The position numbers were made by a program, and so were the translations under genes. A stretch of 7,116 bases of DNA from Caldisericota bacterium (GTDB lineage: Bacteria > Caldisericota > Caldisericia > B22-G15): assembly GCA_003648245.1 (NCBI GenBank), contig QMOO01000060.1, positions 1 through 7,116 on the forward strand, in the 5' to 3' direction. The notes below the pieces were generated by a model. That model had not been told where the DNA came from and made no database searches. It saw nothing but the letters and a program-made list of their open reading frames with translations. Of this stretch, positions 1-6,836 are shown one piece after another (position 1 is the stretch's first letter; each line of letters begins with the position of its first letter).

Positions 1-1425
1 AATATTGGGTGTAACTGTTCCTCCTGAAGTAGAAACAAAAAGTTTGACATTACCACTCCAGGAAGCAACAATCCTTCCTGAACCATCCACAGCCTTAACT
101 GTTATCTGGAAAGGGTTTCCAATGCTCTGATCAGGTATTGGATCAAAGACGAAACTTGCTGGATCTGGGTCAGAAACAGTAAATGTATTGGATGTTCCAT
201 TCCCAACAGTTAGCCCAGGATCAGAAGCAGTAATTGTCATAGTGTTACTTGCTGTATCCAAAGTTATATTTCCAGACCAGACGCCATTCAAGAATGGACC
301 TACAGTTGATGGGGTGACGGTTCCCGCGGACGATGTCAGATCTGCATTAAATCCTATACCACTGAAGGATTGATTTACATTCCCAAAACTATCAACAACT
401 TTTATTGTTACAGAGAACGGGTTACCTCTCGTCTGCGGACCAATGGGATCAAACTGAAAACTGCATGACGCTAGCGGTTCAGGTTGAACATTGAGGGTTA
501 AACTTCCCTTGATTAAAGAATTTGAGGTATCTTCAACATATATGGTTTGAGGTCCTGCAGTACATAGAATTACTCCACCAACAAATGTATTAGTACCACC
601 TGGAAGAGAAGAATCTGGGGGTAAAGATACGCTTGTATTTGGATCTGTCGTTGCAAAATGAACAGTCCCAAGATAGTTTGTTATTGTATTGTTATACTCA
701 TCCACTGCTGTGACAGTAATATCGAATGTGGCTCCTGCTGTAGGTGTTAGTGTTGATGCAGTAATATTAAAATGGTGGAGCGTGGAAAAACCTACAGTTA
801 TAGTAGCAGATGTAGAAGATACGGAGCTATCAGAGACAGTTATTGTTTGACTTCCTGCCGTCTTTAAAGTAACTCCATTTACAAAGGTGTGAATACCGTT
901 ATCGGCAGGAATAAATGTATAAGTTGATGGAGAGAAGACCGCTTGAGGGTCTGAAGATGTAAATATGACTGTTTGGTTATAATCTCCAACAGTATTGTTG
1001 TTTGCATCCTGTACTGTGACAGTAAATGTTATGGAATCACCAGCAGTTATATTTGTAGAAGATAAATCTATCTTAAAATGATCTGGCACTCCACCAGTTA
1101 CCTGAAATCCCGATGATATCCCATTTATACTTGGAGTTCCTGTGTCTTGCGCAGTAATGGTTGCTGTATTCCAAGGAGTTGATATGTTTGAGCCTGAAAG
1201 AGTAATTTGAAAAGTTTTAACTCCAGCATCTGCTGCTACAAAGGTATATGGAAGAGCTGGTGTTGAGGCAGAAATGGTTAGTCCAACAGAAGAGTTTACT
1301 GTAAGATTTACAGTGCCTGTATATCCAGCATCAATAAGACCATTTGCATCAAGAGCTTTTATGGTTATATTAAATGGAACTCCAATTTTCGCAGTGGATG
1401 GAACTATAACCTGAAAATGTGTGGC
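1..1425 (-). repeat. Five tandem Ig-like protein modules (last one partial)
   Basis: At the protein level, residues 29-503 consist of repeated modules of about 98-113 residues. Shared marks are a start of the form xHFxI or SFxF, 'F.ITV.A.D' about 17-20 residues later, and an ending of the form TITVSD. The similarity is seen in the protein; the DNA has diverged, so this is an old duplication and not a recent DNA repeat. Confidence 0.75.
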
Positions 1426-1509
1426 GGGACCACCATACACCTTTGGCACCCATACAAATAAAAGGGATAAAATCACAATCGTAAGAAGGATTTCCCTTCC
1501 TTTTTTCAT
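1..1509 (-). CDS. Exported protein of tandem Ig/filamin-like modules (3' end beyond window)
   Basis: The frame is open from the ATG at 1509 to base 1 (503 codons, no stop), so the C-terminus is missing. Residues 1-26 form a signal peptide: MKKGR, a hydrophobic stretch, then a small-residue end near VYG. The rest is about 100-residue beta-sandwich modules starting near residues 29, 143, 245, 346 and 450 (the last cut off). They open with lines such as DHFKIDLS, HHFNITAS and SFQFDPIG, followed by a pattern like 'AG.PF.ITV.A.D..GN' and often an 'AG.QTI.V.D' ending. Modules 4 and 5 are most alike (IGNPFQITVKAVD, RGNPFSVTIKVVD). Such Ig/filamin-type repeats are common in bacterial surface proteins. 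The only cysteines are Cys316 and Cys349, in modules 3 and 4. A strong Shine-Dalgarno (AAGGAGG) lies 8 bases before the ATG. It follows the 1185-residue exported protein gene on the same strand by 84 bases, suggesting one operon. An extracellular or cell-wall location is well supported; the specific role (adhesion, structure) is not known. Confidence 0.88.
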   Translation of the reverse strand, partial: MKKGREILLTIVILSLLFVWVPKVYGGPATHFQVIVPSTAKIGVPFNITIKALDANGLIDAGYTGTVNLTVNSSVGLTISASTPALPYTFVAADAGVKTFQITLSGSNISTPWNTATITAQDTGTPSINGISSGFQVTGGVPDHFKIDLSSTNITAGDSITFTVTVQDANNNTVGDYNQTVIFTSSDPQAVFSPSTYTFIPADNGIHTFVNGVTLKTAGSQTITVSDSSVSSTSATITVGFSTLHHFNITASTLTPTAGATFDITVTAVDEYNNTITNYLGTVHFATTDPNTSVSLPPDSSLPGGTNTFVGGVILCTAGPQTIYVEDTSNSLIKGSLTLNVQPEPLASCSFQFDPIGPQTRGNPFSVTIKVVDSFGNVNQSFSGIGFNADLTSSAGTVTPSTVGPFLNGVWSGNITLDTASNTMTITASDPGLTVGNGTSNTFTVSDPDPASFVFDPIPDQSIGNPFQITVKAVDGSGRIVASWSGNVKLFVSTSGGTVTPNI

Positions 1510-1529
1510 AATATAAACCTCCTTTTCAT
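1506..1529 (-). CDS. Possible seven-codon leader peptide coupled to the downstream surface-protein gene
   Basis: The minus strand carries ATG AAA AGG AGG TTT ATA TTA TGA (MKRRFIL, stop). It has its own AGGAGG (1539-1544) nine bases before its ATG. Its stop shares ATGA with the start codon of the surface-protein gene at 1509, the usual geometry for translational coupling. Codons 2-4 are themselves the Shine-Dalgarno of the following gene, so a ribosome on the leader would cover or expose that site. It may be chance: a purine-rich leader with two Shine-Dalgarno-like stretches can produce a short frame by accident. The sequence gives no direct proof of translation. Confidence 0.3.
   Translation of the reverse strand: MKRRFIL
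1518..1524 (-). promoter_or_regulatory. Shine-Dalgarno of the left surface-protein gene
   Basis: AAGGAGG on the minus strand lies eight bases before the ATG at 1509. This fixes that ATG as the start, together with the signal peptide that follows it. Confidence 0.85.
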
Positions 1530-1593
1530 TTTCTAAATCCTCCTAACTTTCTTAACCTATTTTTACTCTTTATTTCACAAAAAATCAAGGATT

Positions 1594-4500
1594 TTACCCT
1601 CCTCTTGGATAAATTATAACAACTTTTCTCTCTTCTAAAAACCATTTTACATCTGATCCGAACGCTTCAGCAACGAATCTGATGGGAACAAATATTCTCC
1701 CTTCCTTTATTACTGGCTCTACATCCATTATATAAGCTTTGCCATTTAGGGAAGCTACATTAGAACCTGGAGAAACTTTTATGACGACTTTCTCTTCATT
1801 TGAGAAAGTTATGGTGGCAACTCTTACAACAGGATCCCACTCCACATCTGCTCCAAAACCTTCAGATATAAACCTTAGTGGCACCATCGTCCTGTCTTTG
1901 TATATAAATGGTGGATAATCGAGCACCTTTCTCATATCATTTACAAAGGCTTCTCTTTTTCCTATAAAGAGTTCTATCCTTACTTTAAGAATAAGTATAA
2001 CAGCAACACTTTCTCGTGTAATGTTTCCTGCTTTATCTTTGACAACAAATTCTAAGGCATTCGTTCCGCTCCTCTCCAGTTTTACCTCTCCTGTAAACCT
2101 TCCATCCTCCCGCACTGTTATGGGCTTCCCGTTTACCTTAAGTTCCACTCCTGGCTCTGTCTTACCCTTTACCTCAATGACTTTTGTATGAACTGTAATC
2201 CAGGGTGCAGGATACTCAATCTCTATGTCTGGGGGAATTGTATCTCTTATAATTTTAACTCCCCTGAAAGTTCTATTCCCTGCAACATCAATCACAACAA
2301 AGGATATACTGTTTGTCCCTTCGTTAAGAGAGACATTTGCTTTAAAGAAACCACTTGAACCAATAGGAACTCTTTTACCCTGAATAAGAAGGACAGAAAG
2401 GGATTCTGAAATATTGCCTGTGATATCTATATTTTCTGTATTTACATACATTCCTTCTCTTATATTCAAATTCATTATAACAGGTGGCGTAGTATCCAAT
2501 TTAAAAACAAGGCTCTTTGGTAGTTCTTCACTTCCAAGATGGTCTCTTGCAAAATAGTAAAGCACATGTACTCCCTCTGGAGGAGTAATTACGCCTGTAT
2601 ACTTATTCCACGCTTCCTTATCCCATCTATAGAAAATGTCAGGATTTTTATCATACTTTGATTTTGCTTTAAGCTCGATGATAGGTGTTGTTTTGTACCA
2701 GCCATTCATTCCATCTGGTGCTTCTGGTGAAACTGATATCTCTGTAGCAGGAGGAGGATAGACAAGGAAAGAAGGCATCAGCACCTCTTCTGTTTCCCTC
2801 GAAGTATATACCCATAGAGAATATTCTCCTTCTTCTCCTATCTTTATTCCTGCATCATTAAGTATAACAACTGTGACCTCTTCTTCTCTGGCTACAGGAA
2901 TAGGTGTCTTAATAGTTAGTAAATTATTACTAATAGATACATTGGAGGTGAGGGTGATACCTTTAACCTTCACATATTCTTTGGGAATATAGGGGGGTAA
3001 ATCTATTTCTTTAGAAAATCTAATATAGATGTATTCTCCTTCTCTCATTGAACCACCAGGACCTGTCTTAAACTTGATTTCAAAGGATAGATTTCTACCC
3101 ACAGTAGGTGGTGTGACTTTTACAGAGACAGGGGTAATCTTTGATTCAGTAAGAGTATAAGAATTTGATAAGACCTCTGTGGGCTCTCTCTCTGTCCAGA
3201 CTTTGAGTTTATAAGAACCAGGAATTCCCGGATTTTTTATACCTGCCTCCCTTGAAATAATTATAACAATTTCTTCTTCATCTCCAAAACTGGTTGGGGT
3301 TTTTATGGTGATCAATCTTTCAGTTTTATTAATTCCTGGAGATTTGTCTAATATTTCACCATTTATTGTTATCAGGTGCTTATCAATTGAATCTGGCAGT
3401 TTTGTATAAGGAGGAAACTTAATGTAAATTTTATCTCCCTCCTCAAGAGCTCCATGTTCCCCTGTGGTAAAGCTTATTCTGTATTCTGCCTCAACCTTTG
3501 TTACAGAGGGATTTACACTAACTAAAAGGTTTTTAATCATAGATTCAACAATCTTGTAGTAATAAGAAGTAACATAGGTGGGTTCCTTGCTTGTTGCAAC
3601 ACTTAAATAATAGTTCCCAGGCTCTGTAGGGTTCTTTATACCACATTGTTTCGTAAAAACTATCTCCACTTCCTCTTTTGGCTCAATATTCACGGGCAAC
3701 TTTATTGTTACCTTTCTTCCTGAAGTTGAAACCTCATAAGCGTCAAAGCCATTTATCTTTACATCCTCTTCACTTATTAAATCTGGAACATAAGTATCAG
3801 ATGGGAATTTCACACTAATAATATCGAAATGCTCTCTAAGGCTTCCAGATGGTCCCGTTTTGAAAGTGATAGTGTACTCAGCTGTTGCGGTAACTACATT
3901 TGGGATAACTTCAACCTTCGGCCTTGATATGACAGACGAGTATATTACATATGGATATGAACTTACAACAGTTGGCTCCTTGGACGTAGAAACTCTTAAT
4001 CTGTATGTACCTGAACGAGTTGGATTTGTAATCCCTGCTTCAAGAGGGAAAGTTACCACTATGTATGCCCCTCCTGAAAAGGTATAAGGAACTGTAATTC
4101 TTACCGTTCTTCCATAAACATAATGGGTAATTGCCGGATATCCATTGATTAAAACATCATAATACCAGATCCCTGAAGGAACATATGTGTTATATGGAAA
4201 AGTTATCTCTATCCAATCAACACCGCCAACAAGCCCTCCACCTGGACCAAGTGAAAATCTTATCTCGTATTCAGCAGGACTCCCGGCATATGGGGGATTA
4301 ACATAAACCCTTGCAGGAGTAACATAACTCCTTACATAGACATCTGAAGCTCCCCAGATGGTGTAAGGTGGACCACTGGGAGGATAAAAGGCTTTCAACC
4401 TAAAATGTCCCCAGTCTGTTGCCTGAATTGTCACTTCATCTACATTATTGGCTGAGGTGGTAAAGACACCAGATCCTGTGGGCGGAGTATTAAGTTCAAT

Positions 4501-5151
4501 TTCCCAATTGAATTTATCCTCCCACCCATATAAACCAAGCACACCTGTCCTTTTATTTCCAAACTGGTCGAAACTCTCTGCTATGAATGTTTTGGTCTCT
4601 CCTATTGACATATACCAAGGATGCGGATTTATTGTGATATTTGATATAAGGTCAGGAATGATTAAAATACTTCCACTCCTTGTTTCACTGGCTGATACTG
4701 AATTGTAATCAACCTTCACTGTTCCTGTCATGTTCCCGGCAAGAGTTGGGTTTTTTGCATTTGTTATATCAACAGTTACGCTTCCTGTCTCACCAGAATT
4801 CTGATCACTTGTGATATCAATAATGATAGTGTTTCCTGAATGAGATGAAGTGGAGACGGTGACACTCCCAAAAGAGGTTAAATTTATTGTAGAAGAGGAG
4901 AAATCAAATCCAGATGGAAACGTAATTGTTATTTTGTCTCCATTTTTTAGAAGATTTCCATTGTCATCAAAGTCTATTGTAACCTGCCAGTGGGCACCTG
5001 TGTTACCTGCGGTATCATCGCCCTGCGCATTCTGTCCACCAGGATTTACAGCAGTAAATGTCACACCTGTTAAAGCTCCCTCTACCCGCTTTACCCAAAA
5101 GCCTGAAGCGAGTAGTAAGATGATCAAAGTCATTATTATGATTTTCTTCAT
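1594..5151 (-). CDS. Large exported multi-domain surface protein with C-terminal copper amine oxidase N-terminal-like domain
   Basis: It encodes 1185 residues. The ATG at 5151 is preferred over the in-frame GTG at 5160 because the Shine-Dalgarno AGGAGGTG overlaps that GTG and sits 6 bases before the ATG. Residues 1-26 are a signal peptide (MKKIIIM, hydrophobic core, VEGA). Residues 27-163 form a beta domain with GDKITITFPSGF. Residues 165-276 are a second, Ig-like domain. Residues 276-800 are four modules of about 131 residues. Residues 801-887 resemble the 'GWYKT...YRWD...GVHVLYYFARD' Ig-like modules of bacterial surface proteins. Residues 888-969 and 970-1053 are two Ig modules of the kind beginning TTPP or TIPP and ending in DxAGN. 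Residues 1054-1185 match the copper amine oxidase N-terminal-like domain family, with two half-repeats centred on TMVPLRFISEGFGADVEWD and IFVPIRFVAEAFGSDVKW. That name does not imply oxidase activity: no catalytic oxidase domain is present. There is no LPXTG motif, SLH domain or C-terminal membrane helix. The only cysteine is Cys503. It likely acts at the cell surface as a structural or adhesive protein; this role is inferred. Confidence 0.9.
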   Translation of the reverse strand: MKKIIIMTLIILLLASGFWVKRVEGALTGVTFTAVNPGGQNAQGDDTAGNTGAHWQVTIDFDDNGNLLKNGDKITITFPSGFDFSSSTINLTSFGSVTVSTSSHSGNTIIIDITSDQNSGETGSVTVDITNAKNPTLAGNMTGTVKVDYNSVSASETRSGSILIIPDLISNITINPHPWYMSIGETKTFIAESFDQFGNKRTGVLGLYGWEDKFNWEIELNTPPTGSGVFTTSANNVDEVTIQATDWGHFRLKAFYPPSGPPYTIWGASDVYVRSYVTPARVYVNPPYAGSPAEYEIRFSLGPGGGLVGGVDWIEITFPYNTYVPSGIWYYDVLINGYPAITHYVYGRTVRITVPYTFSGGAYIVVTFPLEAGITNPTRSGTYRLRVSTSKEPTVVSSYPYVIYSSVISRPKVEVIPNVVTATAEYTITFKTGPSGSLREHFDIISVKFPSDTYVPDLISEEDVKINGFDAYEVSTSGRKVTIKLPVNIEPKEEVEIVFTKQCGIKNPTEPGNYYLSVATSKEPTYVTSYYYKIVESMIKNLLVSVNPSVTKVEAEYRISFTTGEHGALEEGDKIYIKFPPYTKLPDSIDKHLITINGEILDKSPGINKTERLITIKTPTSFGDEEEIVIIISREAGIKNPGIPGSYKLKVWTEREPTEVLSNSYTLTESKITPVSVKVTPPTVGRNLSFEIKFKTGPGGSMREGEYIYIRFSKEIDLPPYIPKEYVKVKGITLTSNVSISNNLLTIKTPIPVAREEEVTVVILNDAGIKIGEEGEYSLWVYTSRETEEVLMPSFLVYPPPATEISVSPEAPDGMNGWYKTTPIIELKAKSKYDKNPDIFYRWDKEAWNKYTGVITPPEGVHVLYYFARDHLGSEELPKSLVFKLDTTPPVIMNLNIREGMYVNTENIDITGNISESLSVLLIQGKRVPIGSSGFFKANVSLNEGTNSISFVVIDVAGNRTFRGVKIIRDTIPPDIEIEYPAPWITVHTKVIEVKGKTEPGVELKVNGKPITVREDGRFTGEVKLERSGTNALEFVVKDKAGNITRESVAVILILKVRIELFIGKREAFVNDMRKVLDYPPFIYKDRTMVPLRFISEGFGADVEWDPVVRVATITFSNEEKVVIKVSPGSNVASLNGKAYIMDVEPVIKEGRIFVPIRFVAEAFGSDVKWFLEERKVVIIYPRGG
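1597..1992 (-). other. Copper amine oxidase N-terminal-like domain (C-terminal part of the large surface protein)
   Basis: The last 132 residues open with IELFIGKREAFVND, then a proline-containing line (DYPPFIYKDR). Two copies of a 'VPLRF..E.FGADV.W' type motif follow, each leading into an 'A.I.F' or 'VVIIYP' strand. This is the hallmark of the family. It is usually found at an end of secreted or surface proteins of Bacillota-like bacteria, where it is thought to help attach or organise the protein outside the cell; that role is not proven here. Confidence 0.85.
2752..4326 (-). repeat. Four tandem modules of about 131 residues in the large surface protein
   Basis: Four consecutive protein modules (131, 131, 133 and 130 residues) occupy 3934-4326, 3541-3933, 3142-3540 and 2752-3141. 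Each starts with a strand such as ARVYVNPP, PKVEVIPN, LLVSVNPS or VSVKVTPP. Next come a 'Y.I.F..G..G.L' segment and an 'I.I.FP..T..P' segment. Each ends with a 'AGI.NP...G.Y.L.V.TS.EPT.V.S' line: GITNPTRSGTYRLRV, GIKNPTEPGNYYLSV, GIKNPGIPGSYKLKV and a weaker GIKIGEEGEYSLWV. Residues 27-163 look like a fifth, more distant copy (GDKITITFPSGF, NAKNPTLAGNMTGTVKV). The DNA copies have diverged, so the expansion is old and under protein-level selection. Confidence 0.8.
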
Positions 5152-5157
5152 CTTTTT

Positions 5158-5165
5158 CACCTCCT
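5158..5165 (-). promoter_or_regulatory. Shine-Dalgarno of the large surface protein, deciding its start
   Basis: AGGAGGTG on the minus strand is a near-perfect anti-16S match. Six bases (AAAAAG) separate it from the ATG at 5151. The in-frame GTG at 5160 lies inside this site and so cannot be served by it, which removes three residues from the longest possible frame. Confidence 0.85.
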
Positions 5166-5234
5166 AATTTTATAAACCAATCCTTCCAAATTTTAGATAT
5201 AAAAGAAAATAAATTGTTTCTTTTGTTTTGAAAT

Positions 5235-5240
5235 ATTGTA
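5235..5240 (-). promoter_or_regulatory. Candidate -10 box (TACAAT) for the minus-strand surface operon
   Basis: The reverse complement of 5235-5240 is TACAAT, a five-of-six match to the -10 consensus. Used leftward it would start transcripts near 5228 and give a 5' leader of about 77 bases before the ATG at 5151. The -35 region, which would lie inside the helicase gene start, shows only a poor match (TTCTTC, 16-base spacer). The AT-rich stretch 5168-5215 offers other weak options, so this is tentative. Confidence 0.25.
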
Positions 5241-5244
5241 TAAT
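5239..5244 (+). promoter_or_regulatory. Candidate -10 box (TATAAT) of the helicase gene
   Basis: A perfect TATAAT is followed by GAAACC and then the ATG at 5251. Transcription usually starts about seven bases after the -10 box, which falls on or within a base of that ATG. The best upstream -35 match is TTGTTT at 5214-5219, with a long 19-base spacer and only three matches to TTGACA, so the -35 is weak or absent. A TATAAT can occur by chance in AT-rich DNA, but its position between divergent genes supports it. Confidence 0.5.
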
Positions 5245-5250
5245 GAAACC

Positions 5251-6786
5251 ATGAGTGAAGAACTTGAAAAAAAGATTCTAAAGGGGTTCATTGCAGATAA
5301 TTTTACAATATCCAGAGCTTTCTCTGAAGGGTTTAATCCAGATTATTTTGAAAATTCCAAGACGAAACTGATCCTATCGGCAGTTCTTGACATATATGAA
5401 GGAAGAGCAGAAATTGGTGTTATAGATTTTGAAACTGTAAAAAGGCAACTTGAAAAGAAGGGGCTGCTGGATAATGAAATACAGAAAACTCTTGACGAAA
5501 TAGAAAAAATTGAACCACCACCCCTCGCGGTGATAATCTCATATATAGATATTTTAAAGATAAGACACGGAGAAAGAAAACTTATAGAAATTTCACTGGA
5601 CATGAAAGATTTTGTAGAAAGGAGAGGACCACACAAAGCCGAAGACATTGCCCAATTTGCAGCAGAGACTGCAGAGAAATTACACGATATAGCAAGAGAG
5701 AGGCTTATTAAAAAACTTGTTCCATCTGTAAAACATATGGACACAATAATAAAGGAACTGGAAGGGAAAAGAATATTTCATGGTTATAGTATTGAACCCT
5801 TCTCTTCCCTTGATAAAACTTTGCTTGGTTTAAGACCTGGATTCTACTATGCCATTGCAGGTGCTCCAAGAAGAGGAAAAACCAACTTCCTCCTTCACCT
5901 TGCACTAAATATTATAAAAAATGATAGAATTCCTGTCCTTTTCTACTCCTGGGAACAAACAGCAAGGATCCTCTCACTGAGAATTCTCTCCCAGGAAGCC
6001 ATGATAAACCCCGTAACTATACTCTCTGGAGACCTGAGTGAAGAGAATATAGAGAAACTCAAAAATTCCTATGAATTACTACAGGAATTAACATCCTTTC
6101 TATACATAGTGGAGGGAACGAGAAACGATACGCTGGAGAAAATAGAAGCCCATACTTACAATATTATGCAATCCCATAGAACAGATAAAGTTGTTTTATT
6201 TCTTGACTATATTCAAAAGATTCCAACAGAAAATTTGAATCTAACTCTTGAAGAAAAGGTCGACGAGATTTCAGGAAAAATTGCAATGCTTTCGCTAAAA
6301 TTGAATTGTCCAATAGTTGCAGTGTCAGCCCTTGACAAGGAAGGTTGTAAACTTGATGAAGAGGGAATTGAGAGACCAACAATGTTTCACTCTACTGGCG
6401 GAGGAGACATAGAGTATGATTCAGATGTAGCAATAGTGCTTGTGAAAAACCACAAAGAAACCAAGGAGCTCATGGAAAAATTTGACATCCTTGTGAAAAA
6501 TAAAGAGCTTAAAGAAGAAGAGGTTCCGAAGGTTGATATAATTGATTTATATATTGATAAAAATAGGGATGCTCCAGAGGGAGTATCAAATATAATCCAG
6601 TATCTATTTTTTATAGAATCTAATAAATTTATAGAAATCGGGTACAAAGATTTAAGAGAGAAATATACATACAGAAAGATTGGAAACATTATAGAGAACT
6701 TGAAAAAAATGGGGATTATAAAATTAAAACCAAATCCAAAGAGGAAAGAAGGGGAGATAGGATTTTCAGGTTTTAATCCGGTCTAA
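5251..6786 (+). CDS. DnaB-family replicative-helicase-like protein with C-terminal extension
   Basis: It encodes 511 residues from the ATG at 5251. An in-frame TTG at 5236 would add five residues, but neither start has a Shine-Dalgarno, and the TTG would put the TATAAT box inside the gene. Residues 1-150 match the helical DnaB N-terminal domain used for ring assembly and partner contacts. Residues 175-460 are the RecA-type motor. They contain Walker A GAPRRGKT (204-211), the catalytic-glutamate line VLFYSWEQ (Glu235), Walker B VVLFLDY (Asp319), SALDKE (359-364), GGGDIEYDSDVAI (383-395) and the arginine-finger region DKNRDAPEG (Arg439). DnaB proteins form hexamers that unwind DNA with ATP. Oddities are the SALDKE line where DnaB usually has SQLNR, a charged insert at about 400-428, and an extra 49 residues at the end that look like a winged helix; typical DnaB is about 440-470 residues. 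It may be the main replicative helicase of a divergent lineage, a paralogue, or of mobile-element origin. Family assignment is firm; the role is not. Confidence 0.9.
   Translation: MSEELEKKILKGFIADNFTISRAFSEGFNPDYFENSKTKLILSAVLDIYEGRAEIGVIDFETVKRQLEKKGLLDNEIQKTLDEIEKIEPPPLAVIISYIDILKIRHGERKLIEISLDMKDFVERRGPHKAEDIAQFAAETAEKLHDIARERLIKKLVPSVKHMDTIIKELEGKRIFHGYSIEPFSSLDKTLLGLRPGFYYAIAGAPRRGKTNFLLHLALNIIKNDRIPVLFYSWEQTARILSLRILSQEAMINPVTILSGDLSEENIEKLKNSYELLQELTSFLYIVEGTRNDTLEKIEAHTYNIMQSHRTDKVVLFLDYIQKIPTENLNLTLEEKVDEISGKIAMLSLKLNCPIVAVSALDKEGCKLDEEGIERPTMFHSTGGGDIEYDSDVAIVLVKNHKETKELMEKFDILVKNKELKEEEVPKVDIIDLYIDKNRDAPEGVSNIIQYLFFIESNKFIEIGYKDLREKYTYRKIGNIIENLKKMGIIKLKPNPKRKEGEIGFSGFNPV
6637..6783 (+). 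other. Possible winged-helix extension of the helicase
   Basis: The last 49 residues (463-511) follow the end of the motor domain. They read as a short strand, a helix (YKDLREKY), a turn, a second helix (RKIGNIIENLKKMGII) and a basic hairpin (KLKPNPKRKEGEIGF). This order and the basic wing fit a small winged-helix DNA-binding domain. DnaB proteins normally stop shortly after the motor, so this part is additional. The call rests on pattern alone. Confidence 0.45.
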
Positions 6787-6824
6787 AATACCCAAAAAGT
6801 AAGTTTAAGACTTATACCTTTATG

Positions 6825-6831
6825 AAAGGAG
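6825..6831 (+). promoter_or_regulatory. Shine-Dalgarno of the sigma-like gene
   Basis: AAAGGAG lies five bases before the ATG at 6837. An in-frame ATG at 6822 sits just before this site and has no upstream Shine-Dalgarno of its own, so 6837 is the better start. Confidence 0.75.
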
Positions 6832-6836
6832 ACAGC

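Noticed and set aside
188..373. Open frame of 61 codons on the plus strand
   Set aside because: It lies wholly antisense to the Ig-module gene, whose frame continues through it with clear repeats, and it has no family resemblance.
1579..1584. Run of six T (minus strand) after the large surface-protein gene
   Set aside because: No GC-rich hairpin precedes it, so it is not a rho-independent terminator.
1560..1588. Possible minus-strand promoter, TTGATT - 17 bases - TAAAAA, between the two surface genes
   Set aside because: Each box has four of six matches, but such matches are frequent in AT-rich DNA and nothing else supports a separate promoter.
3860..5167. Plus-strand open frames at 3860-4087, 4448-4708 and 4850-5167
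   Set aside because: They are antisense to the 1185-residue surface protein, whose domains are recognisable throughout; the translations show no independent protein character.
5167..5174. TATAAAAT on the minus strand as a -10 box for the surface operon
   Set aside because: It lies only a few bases before the Shine-Dalgarno, so transcription would begin at or within the ribosome binding site.
5236..5250. TTG at 5236 as the helicase start
   Set aside because: It has no Shine-Dalgarno, and the added residues (ending NET before the ATG) overlap the TATAAT box; DnaB homology begins after the ATG at 5251.
5343..6689. Minus-strand open frames inside the helicase gene
   Set aside because: The DnaB motifs on the plus strand explain this region; the antisense frames are serine- and phenylalanine-rich mirror translations.
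6800..6814. Small inverted repeat TAAGT-TTAAG-ACTTA after the helicase gene
   Set aside because: It is a five-base AT-rich stem with no following T-run, too weak for a terminator.
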